A stretch of 64,000 nt of DNA from Artemia franciscana. Taxonomy: Eukaryota > Arthropoda > Branchiopoda > Anostraca > Artemiidae. The translations under genes and the position numbers were made by a program. Shown piece by piece: positions 11,671 through 21,650 of this stretch (positions within the stretch are counted from its first letter, which is position 1; every line of letters starts with the position of its first letter). The stretch covers positions 45,542,653 to 45,606,652 of the forward strand of contig NC_088866.1 of assembly GCF_032884065.1 (NCBI RefSeq), read 5' to 3'. Below the pieces are notes generated by a model, which was not told the origin of the DNA, did not search any database, and worked only from the letters and a program-made list of their open reading frames with translations.

Positions 11671-12070
11671 TTTTTATAGGAAAGGGGCTGCCATCTGCAA
11701 GGTCTATCGTAGAAAGGTATCTTGATTTTAGTCAAATGACAGTTTTTGCATTTGCTTTTGCTTCTTTTTGTCTAAAAATTGATTCGTTTTTTAATTGATG
11801 ACATTTTCTTATATTTTCATAGATTTTAAAATACACATCCATCTTCAAATAGGTACCTCGAAACAGGTGTAACTATCAGAGAGTGGTTGGTGAGAGATGT
11901 CAGAGGAATTTCATAGGTTGAAGGAGGGTGGAGAATTCAATATATTTTATGCTACTATTTTCCTATTTTCCAAAGAAGTAGAAGGACGTCTAGAGTAAAT
12001 GGGAGGGGCATGGAAATATTGGTACTCCTCCTTTGTGCAAGTATACATAGACATACATAGATGAACTTAC
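11671..12070. other. intron 2 5' part, no gene seen
   Basis: AT-rich intron sequence between the satellite arm and GMPS exon 2. Nothing recognised apart from short direct repeats (ACATAGA). Confidence 0.5.
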
Positions 12071-12162
12071 TTGTATTTTTCCTGCTTCAATACTTCCGCA
12101 CTGACCCCAAGTGGGAAAATTACTGACTCACATGAAAGCTCTCTAATTCGTCTGTCGATCAC
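12071..12162 (-). CDS. GMPS: GMP synthase, coding exon 2
   Basis: 92-nt minus-strand exon with an AG acceptor at 12164-12163 and a GTAAGT donor at 12070. It encodes VIDRRIRELSCESVIFPLGV followed by SAEVLKQEKY plus two bases of a Lys codon completed by exon 3. This is the second strand/helix block of the glutaminase domain; the VIDRR.REL.VES pattern is conserved in GMP synthases. The exon is isolated between two repeat-filled introns: intron 1, with the 13.3-16.3 kb fold-back, and intron 2, with the 6.5-11.7 kb inverted satellite. No in-frame stop or broken splice site is visible, so the gene looks intact here. Confidence 0.93.
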
Positions 12163-13260
12163 CTTGTAAAGAAAAATAGTGATCCTTATTAAAAACTAAA
12201 TTGTTAAAATATTCACAAAATATTTTAAAATTTGTATACACTAAAATATTAAAAAATTTAAAGAAATTGTTTTAAACTAATTAGTTTATTTTAGTGAACT
12301 TGAATTATAGCAGTAAATTTTAATCAATCTAGTGAATATGATTTAATTACTCAAGGTTAATTAAATGAATCTAAATGAATTAAATGAAGCTGTTTTAATT
12401 TAAATCAAGTAAAATACCGATACCCTACCTTAAAAATGAGACAGCATTTGTTTATACATACGACTTAATTCTTTACAAATATTCAAAAGAATGATTGTTT
12501 GGCAGGGAAAAACATACAGTAATTAGTTATGCAGAAGAACCGACACGAATTTCTTTGACCCGTTGGCTAGCTTAATATTTTATTTGACCGCCTATAGTCA
12601 AGGAAACCTTTTCAGTGTACAGTTAAGTCCAGCATCGGATTCAGCATGAAAAAATGACACCTTTGCAGTGTTCTTGGAATAATCCAGCCAAGCACTTGCT
12701 TCTTCTTTAATTGGTGATCTTTGGACCAAACTAGGCCATAAAAAGGCCTGTTATCTAATTTTCCAAAGGCCTAATTTTTTACATTTGTTAAAAAGAGAAT
12801 TTCTGTTTGATATTTTATTGATGTTTGCACATCGGCTACTCCGTTATCTAAATTGTAAGAAAATACAACCTCTGGAGATGAACAGTCTAGAACATATAAA
12901 ATGTGTTACTTCGTGCCTCAAACATAAACTGGGTAGCCATTAGCATCCCTTCAACAGTTTCTACGACCCACATATCCCATCATTCCATCGCCAAAAGTGT
13001 CCCATGCTTCCGACGACAAACATGTCCCATCATTCCTACGGCACACATGGTTTTATCTTAACTTCTGGTTGATAAGGAAATTCCTGGAAACACTATAATC
13101 CGAGTTTCATTTGCCAAGTATTTTCTCCAATAAATGAAGTCAGTTTGAAGTGACATGATGTCTAATAAACGAAGTTCTGATATGGATTATAATATATAAT
13201 TGGAAGATATCTTTTATGTGCTCTAATGGTATCGAGCACACTGCTTCTTTTTACGGCCAA
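12163..13260. other. GMPS intron 1 3' part, no gene seen
   Basis: About 1.1 kb of AT-rich sequence with a run of short TTTAAAT-like repeats at 12200-12420 and two CATCATTCC-type near-repeats at 12970-13040. No exon or RNA gene was recognised. Confidence 0.5.
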
Positions 13261-13264
13261 TGAC

Positions 13265-16200
13265 ACTTGTTTTGACACTAAAATTGTAACGGTACTAAAA
13301 ATTGTAATAACTACAACCGGCCAGGTATCACTTTTGCAATGTAATGGTCCTGAAAACACCAGTTTTCCAATACCAGGGTTGCGCATGATTTTATGTTCCC
13401 ATGTCCCCTCCAGGGCCCCAATCACCCCCCCCCCAACCATTTTCTTTGATCTTTAAATTTTTAACTTTAAAATTCTTTTTAACTTTGGAATTATTTTTAC
13501 TTTTTCCGTTTCTTAAAATCTCTATAAATACACTTATAAAAAACCCAATTGTGATATTTAAAAAAAAACTGAAGATCATATAAATACGCCAGTTGTAATC
13601 TTTCTATTAGAAAAATAATGTTTGTAGTGAAGTTATTTTAATTTTTTCAACGTTTTTTATCACGTCTTAAAAACCTTAAATATACTTGTAACAAAAAATC
13701 ACTTGATATTTTAAAAATACAGAATGAGAATGATATAAATCATCATGATAATCATGTCAGTCATGACTTTTCCTACTAGGAAAATAATGTTTGTAGTGAG
13801 ATTTTCTTTGCGACTTTTGGGACCCAAAAAAGAATTATTTTGGGACGCCGAGAATTTCTTGGTATATTTTCGGGAATTCCAAGAATAATACTTTATCTGG
13901 TATTGCGTGATTATTCAAGTTTTCAGTGAAACAATACAATACATCCTGTGACAGCCCTCACACATGGTCTTTTGAGACACAGATACTCTGGCAGCCAATT
14001 CCCCAGTGTACTATTGGAGTCGCTAACACCTATTTTGGTATCATTCCAAGAAAATGCATCCTGGTTTGCAAGAACTTCAAGAATGAGGCGTTATCTGATA
14101 TTGCGTAATCATTCATGTTGTCAATGAAACAATACAATACATCCTGTGACAGTCCTCACATCTATTCTTTTGAGATAAAACTGAGTCAAAAAACATGTTT
14201 AGCTTCTGAGCAGCTTTCCATTGATTTTACGAAATTAACGTTTTTTGGGGGCTTGAAATTTTTCAGGGACTTCAAATTATTTTGAGGACGCCGAGAATTT
14301 TTTTATATCTTTCCAAGAATTCCAAGAATGATACATTATCTGGTATTGCATAATTATTCTTGCCGTCAGTGAAACAATGCAATACATCCTATGACAGCCC
14401 TCGCATCTGATCTTTCATGATACACATCCATGATCTTTCGTGATACCAAGTCCCCCAAAAAACAAAAATTTTACAAAATCAATGGAAAACTGCTGAGAAG
14501 CTAAAAATGTTGTTGACTCAGTTGCTATCTCAAAAGACCGGATGTGAGACCTATCATATGATGTATTGTATTGTTTCATTGACAAAATGAACTAGACCTC
14601 CGTTGCCTGTGCAACGGGAAGTGTTGCAGCATCTGTGCCCTGTTCCTTAGGGCACAGTTGCGGAGCAACACGTGCAACTGTGCCCTACGGGACACAGTTG
14701 CTATTTCCGGGAAATCTGAAAGAGATACGGAAATAACGTCTTATAGTTTTCTGCTTAACTTTTGATGGTCTAAACTAGGAAAATATAAAACAAACCAAAT
14801 TCACCAAAAAATTTAAATTGCCCCGAGGGCATGACAAAACTTCCAAATAGAAAAACCCAAAGAAGGAATTTTATTTCGGAGAAACTATTGTAAGCTCCAG
14901 TTGTTAGGAGATCGAGACCTGTCGAACCGCGTTGGAAAAAAAATTCTAGCTGGTCCAGAACAGAAGTTACCTCTAGAACGTCGAAACTTCGGAAATTATT
15001 TCTTAGAGAACGAGGCAACTTGGTATATAGAACACTTCACTTCTTCTTGCATACTTTTCATAGCACTACTCGATAAAAATATAAGAAACATCAAAATCGA
15101 AAATTTGAGAAAATTCAAAAAAAAATCGGAACGAGATGGACTTTTCCGGAATTATTTCCGGGAAATCTGTATGAGCGACGGAATTTTGTGCTCAGGTTCT
15201 CGAAGAGACAAATGAAAGTTCTACATGAGTTCAGCATAACTGTATTTCTAACAAGTTTATTTCCGAAGCTAGGGTCGTCTTAACTTGACGCCAAACATCG
15301 AACGCACAGTTTCTAAGAAAAAAACCGTTTTATTTTTTTTTATGGAAAACTGTTAGAAATTTTAGGAACTTCTCTGGAACTTTTTTACTCTGTTTCACGT
15401 TTCCCTTCCCTCTGAAAAATCTCAAATTTTTAACTCTTACCACTTCGGAGCTACAGGTCGCTGATCACGGTGAAAAAAAAAAACTACGAAAGCAGTAGTG
15501 TTGCTCCGCAACACAATAATTACGCAATACCAGATAACATGTCACTCTTGAAATTCTCGGAAACATGTCGAAAAATCCTGAGAAAAAAGGATGCATATTC
15601 TTGGGAAAATGCCAAAAAAGTGTTAGCAACTCAAATAATACATCGGGGTATGGGCTGCCAGAGTATCTGTGTCTCTGACATTTATATCATCTTCATTTTG
15701 TATTTTTTAAATATCACAAGCAATTTCTTTTTGTTATAATTATATTTAATGTGATTTAATCATTAAATCTAAAAAAGTGTTAGCAACCCAAATAATACAT
15801 CGGGGTATGAGCTGCCAGAGTATCTGTGTCTCTGACATATTCATATCATCTTCTTTTTTTACTTTTTAAATATCACAAGTGATTTCTTTTTGTTATAATT
15901 ATAATTAATGTGGTTTTGACATGATTTTTTTTTAGTTTCAGTTAAAAAATAATCGAAAGAAACGTAACTACAAAAATAAGGCTGACGTATTTATATCACC
16001 TTCATTCTGTATTTTTATATTCAGTGACTTTTTTGTTGTTGTAAGTACATTTAATGTGATAATAAGACATGGAAAAAAGAAGTAAAAAAAAATCGATTAA
16101 AAAACATTCAAATTTAAAGAAATGGGGGGCATTAGGGCCCTGGATGGGGGGGGCTTGAGGCTCTGGAGAAGGGTATGGTGCCTTGGATGGGGACTCGGGG

Positions 16201-16345
16201 CCCTGTAGAGGGACTCTGGGCCCTGGAGGGGGATATGGAGACCCAAACTCATGCAGAAGCCTCGTAATAGAAAACTGATGGGCTCATGACCGTTATATTG
16301 CAAAAATGATACCTGGAAGGTTGTAGTCATTACAATTTTCGGTAC
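13265..16345. repeat. 3.1-kb fold-back element with tandem units in both arms
   Basis: The left edge (AACGGTACTAAAAATTGTAA ... CCTCCAGGGCCC at 13270-13420) reappears inverted at about 16200-16345. Further in, the GAGACACAGATACTCTGGCA block at 13974 reappears inverted at 15657-15676 and about 15814-15833. The units ending GAATGATATAAAT at about 13735 match the inverted units at 15680, 15840 and 15990. The matched pairs share a centre near 14.8 kb. The TATCTGGTATTGC...AATACAATACATCC unit occurs three times (about 13890, 14090 and 14335) and inverted near 14545 and 15520. No open frame longer than about 120 codons. Confidence 0.75.
14592..14760 (-). mobile_element. Helitron-like 3' terminus (copy 1)
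   Basis: Read on the minus strand, a 7-bp stem hairpin (CCGTTGC, loop ACAG, GCAACGG; 14617-14600) is followed by AGGT, CTAG (14595-14592) and T. This is the Helitron 3' signature. Further inside are more inverted GTTGC/GCAAC and GGGCACAG/CTGTGCCC pairs. A related terminus is at 51690. The 5' end is not identified. Confidence 0.5.
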
Positions 16346-16639
16346 CGTTATGATTCTAAGTGTTTTCCAAGTTTTAGGTTTCCCCCTCCAAACTCCCCCC
16401 CCCAATGTCACCAGGTCTTTTCGGGATTTAAAATAAGAGCTCTGAGACACGATATCCTTCTAAATATCAAATTTCATTTAGATCCGGTATGGCTCATATG
16501 GTATGAGCTCTAGCAAAATTCTAAGAACCAATAGATTGATTTAAAAGGAAAATCAGAGGGTTAATGCCGGTCGGGATTTAAAATAAGAGCTCTGAGTCAC
16601 GATGTCCTTCTAAATTTCAAAATGCATTAAGATCCGATC
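16346..16639 (+). repeat. satellite units, plus orientation (part 1)
   Basis: Two units of the same satellite as in 6.5-8.4 kb (TGTTTTCCAAG, CCCAATGTCACCAG, TTTCATTTAGATCC, CATATGGTATGAGC), interrupted at 16640 by a LINE fragment and continuing at 17147. Confidence 0.85.
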
Positions 16640-17146
16640 TTACTTACTTACTTGTACTTGTGGCGGGAATCAGGCGTTTCCACCTCGCCCGGCATCGATG
16701 ATCTTAGAGACCTTCTTGGACAATGTTGATCGATCTTGTGCCAGCTGCTCTGCAAAGGCGAGCCACTGTGTTGACCATCTGTGACCAAACTTTCTGAAAC
16801 CCCCTATTGGTTCAAGGTCTGACTTGGCCAGGTTCCACCAATTCTTCCTCTGTCCTCCTTGGCGTTTCTTCCAGTAGCTAATAGGCTCAACTAGAAGTAT
16901 TTGGCGAGGCAGGTACTCTGGCGGTTTCCGCAATACATGGCCCAACCATTTCAAACGGCGTTCTTTAATAGTGAGCACAACATCTCTCTGAATATTGCAC
17001 ATTCGACGTATATTCACGTTGGAGATACGGTCACGTAGCTGTACTCTGAGAATTCTTCGTAGACAAGTATGCTCAAACACCTTAAGTGTATTCTCTTGTT
17101 GTAGTTTTGCCGACCATGTTTCGCACCCGTAAAGGAGAACGGTGCG
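16640..17146 (-). mobile_element. 5'-truncated LINE insertion with 9-bp target duplication
   Basis: The insertion is bounded by GATCCGATC at 16631-16639 and again at 17147-17155, which is an exact target-site duplication within a satellite unit. Read on the minus strand, its 3' end is an (AAGT)n tail, as in several non-LTR retrotransposons. Only the last 500 bp of the element are present, which is the usual result of incomplete reverse transcription. Confidence 0.85.
16670..17146 (-). pseudogene. LINE reverse transcriptase C-terminal region
   Basis: The minus-strand frame is open for about 155 codons: LLYGCETWS, then TCLRRILRVQLRDRISN, RRLKWLGHVLRKP, a WW..AKSDLEP region, and a WLAFAEQLAQDRSTL block followed by a stop. 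The order YGCETW, RRLRWLGHV and AQDR.. is the hallmark of the region after the RT thumb in APE-type non-LTR retrotransposons. The catalytic RT motifs are absent because the copy is 5'-truncated. The reading frame is unbroken, so the insertion is probably young. Confidence 0.85.
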
Positions 17147-18035
17147 GATCCGATCACCCACTCGTAAGCTATAAATACCTCATTTTTTCTAATTGTTCCT
17201 CTCCCTCCCCCCCCAGATGGTCGAATCGGGGAAAACGACTTTATCAAGTCAATTTGTATACCTCCCTGACACGCCTACCTATTTTTAACATCCTAGCACG
17301 TCCAGAAGCGCCAAACTCGCCAAAGCACTGAACCCCACCCCCTCACTCCCACAAAGAGAGCGAATCTAGTACGGTTACGTCAATCACGTATCTACAACAT
17401 TTGCTTATTCTCCTCACCAAGCTTCCTCCCGATTACTCCACTCTAATCGTCTTCCAAGATTTCCAATCTCCTCCTCCAACTCCCCTCAACGTTCACAGAT
17501 CTGGTCCGGATTTGAAATAAGAGCTCTGACACATGAGTTCCTTCTAAATAATATCAAATACCCCAAAGAGAGCGGATCCGTTCCGGTTGTGTCGATCACA
17601 TATCTAGGACTTGTTTATTTTTCCCACCAAGTTTCATCTCGATCCCTCCACTCTAAGCGTTTTCCAAGATTTTAGGTCCCCCCCCCCAATGTCACCAGAT
17701 CCGGTCGGGATTTAAAATAAGAGCTCTGAGGACGCGATATAATTCCAAACATCAAATTTCATTAAGATTTGATTACCCGTTCGTAAGTTAAAAATACCTC
17801 ATTTTTTCTAATTTTTACGATTTAACCGTCCCCCACTCCCCCCAAGATGGTCGAATCGGGGAAAGAACAATTTCTAATTTAATCTGGTCTGGTTCCTGAT
17901 ACGCCTGCCAAATTCCATCGTTCTAGCTTACCTGGAAGTGCCTAAAGTAGCAAAACCGGGACAGACAGGCCGACAGACTGACAGAATGTCCAATTGCTAT
18001 ATGCCACTTGGTAGATACCAAATGCCATAAAAATA
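17147..18035 (+). repeat. satellite units, plus orientation (part 2)
   Basis: Continues the interrupted unit. It includes the CACGCCTACC..TTTTAACATCCTAGCACG edge and three further units, and closes with the CCGACAGACTGACAGAAT and CTTGGTAGATACCAA signature before GCCATAAAAA. Confidence 0.85.
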
Positions 18036-18425
18036 GAGTATTAAAATTTTTTTGATCTTAATTTGATAAGCTGAAAATAAAATGAAAAAAAGATGGAACC
18101 GAATGACCTAATCCAAGCAAGAGTCTTTTTATTTGTTATTTCCAAACCCCCTTAATATAAATCAATAACTTTTCCTTGTCTTAAAAAGAGAGGGCACATA
18201 AACTGGACTGTCATTTTATCTATAGCTAAACCTCAACATTAAACATTATACAAAAAAATGCACCAAAATTAGATTACAAATTTGGGGACGGTTGTGCCTC
18301 TTTTATATGTACAAAACTAGATACAAAATTTTGGTAGATTTTTAGAAAATTAATTGGCCAACTTTTAGGCAGCTATAATCTTTAGCCAAATGGTTTCCAG
18401 TGACTGATCTGAACCTCACCCGCCA
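18036..18425. other. intron 1 segment, no gene seen
   Basis: AT-rich sequence without recognised coding or repeat content. Confidence 0.4.
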
Positions 18426-18600
18426 CCAGATCCCGACCGGATCTGGTGACATTGGGGGGGGGGGGTTGGGAGGGGGAAACCTAAAATCTTGGAAAACACT
18501 TAGAGTGGAGGGATCGGGATGAAACTTGGTGGGAAAAATAAACACAAGTCCTAGATACATGATTGACATAACCGGAACGGATCCGCTCTCTTTTGGGGTA
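18426..18600 (-). repeat. satellite unit fragment, minus orientation
   Basis: A single unit in reverse (TCCCGACCGGATCTGGTGAC ... GGATCCGCTCTCTTTTGGGG). Confidence 0.85.
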
Positions 18601-19600
18601 GCAGAATCTTAGCAGATTCTAATGAGCCTGGGGTCAGGTTTTTTAAGGGGAAGTTGCCCGTCTACACAACTGCCTAGAGGCTTGTTGATGATCTATGACC
18701 CTAATCTGATACAGCTTACGCTAAAAGTTTTTTTTTTAGCAGCCTGATCCAACAAAAATATTTTTTGACCTTAACGCCCAGGCGGCTCTATGATATCCAA
18801 TTGAATACCAGGGTGTAGGATTTTATAGAAACCAAGTAAGGACCAATCTCTCCACTCTCCTCTCTCTCTCTCTCAGTACCCATAGACAAGTCCCTCAGAA
18901 GCATCCAAAGACTATCTCTCACACTAAATTTTAGCGAAAAGACGGTAAAATTGACGACAATATTATGGCGACATATTAAAAATGACGACATGACGACATA
19001 TTAGTCAAAATACATGATTGTTTTTAAAACATCAGACCTCCATCATCTTCAACAAATTTTCCAGATTTTCCTCTCAAAACAGAACGGTTTGAACTTACAT
19101 GCTACTTTGGTTCTTTGAAGTCAAGCTTCACAACCCTTTTCTTCCTTAAAAAGTACATCATCCAAGAAATAAATTACATCCAGGATTTTCCCAGAACACA
19201 ATCAAAAATCATGCAATGAAATGCTAAAGTCTGATAAAAACGCACTAAAGCTTGAAACATTTGGAATAAAATCCCCTTTTCATAGTAGCAAAATATTACC
19301 TTCAAAGACATCCCTAGACCCTCTCTCCCCAAGTCAGATTTTTAGAAATGGCTGTCATGCACATTTCCTCATATGGCTGAATAGCCACCCAACCCGCCCC
19401 TTTTTGATAATTGGCCTAGAAGACCACCTTCCTATAGAAAACTCAAATGTTGTTTGTAAATCAATCATTATCATACCCCCTCCCCCAGGATTCAAACTAT
19501 GCATAGATTTGGCATGTTCGGACTAGAATACCCTTTCCTATATTCTGTCTTACCCACCCCTCTCCAAAAAAGAGGAAAATGGACTCAATGATAAATATTT
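18601..19600. other. 5' part of GMPS intron 1, no gene seen
   Basis: About 1 kb directly downstream of exon 1 on the gene's strand. It contains a short (TC)n tract near 18858 and nothing else recognised. Confidence 0.4.
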
Positions 19601-19608
19601 TGACTTAC

Positions 19609-19689
19609 CTGTCCGTATTGGGCTCCTGCATCCAAAAACGCAACTCTTTCTGACGTCAATGGCTTATCTAATGCTCCATTTGTTGCCAT
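19609..19689 (-). CDS. GMPS: GMP synthase, coding exon 1 (N-terminus)
   Basis: Minus-strand exon of 27 codons. It starts at the ATG at 19689-19687 and ends at a GT donor (GTAAGT) directly after the codon for Gln27. The peptide begins MATNGALDKPLTSERVAFLD and continues AGAQYGQ. The VAFLDAGAQYGQ stretch is the characteristic start of the class I glutamine amidotransferase domain of GMP synthase. The enzyme converts XMP to GMP with ATP and glutamine in de novo purine synthesis, in the cytosol. The exon is in phase 0 with exon 2, which opens with VIDRR, so the join reads YGQVIDRR as in the family. A pyrimidine-rich tract ending in AG lies only 12 nt upstream of the ATG, so a 5' UTR intron is likely. 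The next coding exon is 7.4 kb away. Confidence 0.93.
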
Positions 19690-19701
19690 GACTTAATAAT
19701 G
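19690..19701 (-). other. likely 5' UTR stub with splice acceptor before the GMPS start
   Basis: On the minus strand a T/C-rich run ends in CTAG at 19705-19702, followed by 12 nt and then the ATG. This has the form of an intron acceptor, so the first non-coding exon and the promoter probably lie above 19.7 kb. The upstream exon was not identified. Confidence 0.45.
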
Positions 19702-20665
19702 CTAGAACAGAAAATAATTAACATTCACAAACTGTAATCCAAAAATAAGACTGAAAGCTCATCAGCTGAAATTCGGAAATAGGACTAAAAGAAAGCTTTG
19801 TTTTATTCCTTTAATGTAATAGGAAAGACATAAACATAGCTGTTTTGGAAAAATAGAAAAAAACTAAAACATAACAAAAAATACTTTTGTTGAGAAGTTT
19901 ATTTCCTATGTTTCATTCTTCTTCTTCTTTTGTTAGAGAATTTGTGCTTTTCAGTCAAGACTATTTAGTCCCCTTCTTTTTCCCCGTCTGAGGGTGGTAG
20001 TTCGTGGTGTCTGAGACACTTTAACAAATATTTGAAGGGTGTGCTGTGTTGACACTAGCACATTACATTCAAACAGGTAATGGTAAATAGTTTAATTTTT
20101 TCTTTTCATCTTGCATGATCTGCAACATGGGGATGAGATTGCAAGGCCAGAAGTATTGGGGGTATGATAAGAGAAAGTTTGGAATTTCAGGTCATTCTAC
20201 TGGTCAAAAACAAAAACTACTAGTCAAAAACAAGAAAATTGGTGATATATTCAGTCACGCTATTGTGACATATACCATTAGGACCACACATTCTTCTTTT
20301 ACAAAACTACGTCTTCACTCTTCATTGGGGAGTTGAAATTAAAACCAAATTTGAGGTCTTATCCTTGCTTATTTTTATCTATAGTTTGACTTAGTGCTAG
20401 CAATGGTACTGATAGAAAATGATGTCAAGACGGTCCAATCAAAGGAGCAGAAAGATTTTAGGAGCTCAAAATCAGATAAGTAAATCTTTTTCTGAGTTTA
20501 CTGGTCCGAGTTTACGCATGAGCACTAGTGGTGCTACTAGGATATTTAGATTTTTAAATATGGGCAGTAGTTGTAAACGGCTGTTGTTGGATTGTACCTC
20601 TAGAGCAAGGCATTTTATCAGCAGATGGTTAGGTGTATCGTTCTTTTTAGGGAAATAACAGGAGA
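19702..20665. other. region upstream of GMPS, no exon identified
   Basis: Expected to hold the promoter or a 5' UTR exon of GMP synthase on the minus strand and perhaps a divergent gene. Two open frames of 70-80 codons on the plus strand (20115-20336, 20419-20658) show no recognisable domain. No convincing TATA/initiator pair was found. Confidence 0.3.
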
Positions 20666-20675
20666 AGTACTAATA

Positions 20676-20943
20676 CTACTCCTGTTAGCCTAGTGGATCG
20701 GTCCTAGCCAAGTGGATTGGTACGCTGGATTTAGGATCCTTTGTCTGAGAGGGCGAGGGTTTGAATCCTAGTGTACCCAATTATTTGGTTTGGAACGGGG
20801 GTCAGTGGCGTGACTCGGTAAGCTCAGCCAGAGTCGACCCAGCTCTAAATGGGTACCTAAAGAAATCTGGGGAAGGTAAACAGGAAGTGCGTGCAAAAGC
20901 ACAGGATGGCTGGTCCTCATCCCCCATCCTTTACCTTTTTTTT
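20676..20943 (+). mobile_element. tRNA-Leu-derived SINE with 10-bp target duplication
   Basis: The head resembles a leucine tRNA: A box TAGCCAAGTGG at 20705-20715, an anticodon-loop-like GGATTTAGGA, a long variable arm, and B box GGTTTGAATCC at 20758-20768. The A and B boxes form the internal RNA polymerase III promoter. The anticodon stem no longer pairs fully, so this is not a working tRNA gene. The body contains GACCCAGCTCTAAATGGGTA, a conserved-looking central domain also met in other tRNA-derived SINEs, and the copy ends in a T-rich tail. The insertion is flanked by AGTACTAATA at 20666-20675 and 20944-20953. Confidence 0.85.
20705..20768 (+). promoter_or_regulatory. internal Pol III promoter (A box and B box) of the SINE
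   Basis: A box TAGCCAAGTGG and B box GGTTTGAATCC, 53 nt apart start to start, both matching the tRNA consensus. Confidence 0.8.
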
Positions 20944-20953
20944 AGTACTAATA

Positions 20954-21340
20954 ATTATAAAATAGAGAGATCTATTTTTGAGTTCATAGCATTAGTATCG
21001 AGGCAACATCCATTACAGGTATGGAGTGATCATTGATTCAGAAGGAATAGAAGGTTGTCTTTTTTTCTAAATTGCTCTATGCAGACAATTAAGGGCAATT
21101 AATCGGAAAAAAAAATACTTTCTTCTAATTATCACATACATTACATAAGACATAGCGAAATCTACTATCTGTAATTTATGTTTAAGTTTCTCAAAAATGG
21201 TTAAGCACGCTGTACTTAATTAAAATTTATTGCTCAAGAATAAGTCATCACTATATGGGCAAATATAAATATTTCATAGGCTTATTGCTAATTTTGGGTC
21301 AGAGAAACGAGTACTATGCGTTGTTTCCTTCAATTATTTA
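20954..21340. other. AT-rich gap, no gene seen
   Basis: Unique-looking AT-rich sequence between the SINE and the next family A copy. Confidence 0.4.
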
Positions 21341-21344
21341 ATGA

Positions 21345-21650
21345 TTAAATAAAAAAACTAGTTTTTTTTAACGGAAAGTAAGGAGCGGCATTAAAACTTA
21401 AAACGAGCAGAAATTACTTCGTATATGAAAGGGGCTGCTTCCTTCTCAACACCCCGCTCTTTACGCTAAAGTTTGACTCTTTCTCTTAACTCTACTTTTT
21501 AAAACAGTAAGAAACTTTAGCGTAAAGGGTGGGGCGTTGAGGAGGAAGCAGCCCCTTTCATATACGAAGTAATTTCTGTTCGTTTTAAGTTTTAATGCCG
21601 CTCCTTACTTTCCGTTAAAAAAAATTGTTTTTTTTTATTTAATTTCTGAA
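21345..21650. repeat. head palindrome of family A (copy at 21.3 kb)
   Basis: Two arms of about 140 nt separated by a loop of about 20-25 nt. Both arms carry TTCGTATATGAAAGGGGCTG or its complement, a variant not used by the other complete palindromes. Confidence 0.9.

Noticed and set aside
20701..20775. Functional tRNA-Leu gene
   Set aside because: The A and B boxes are good, but the anticodon stem has mismatches and the sequence continues into a SINE body with target duplications.
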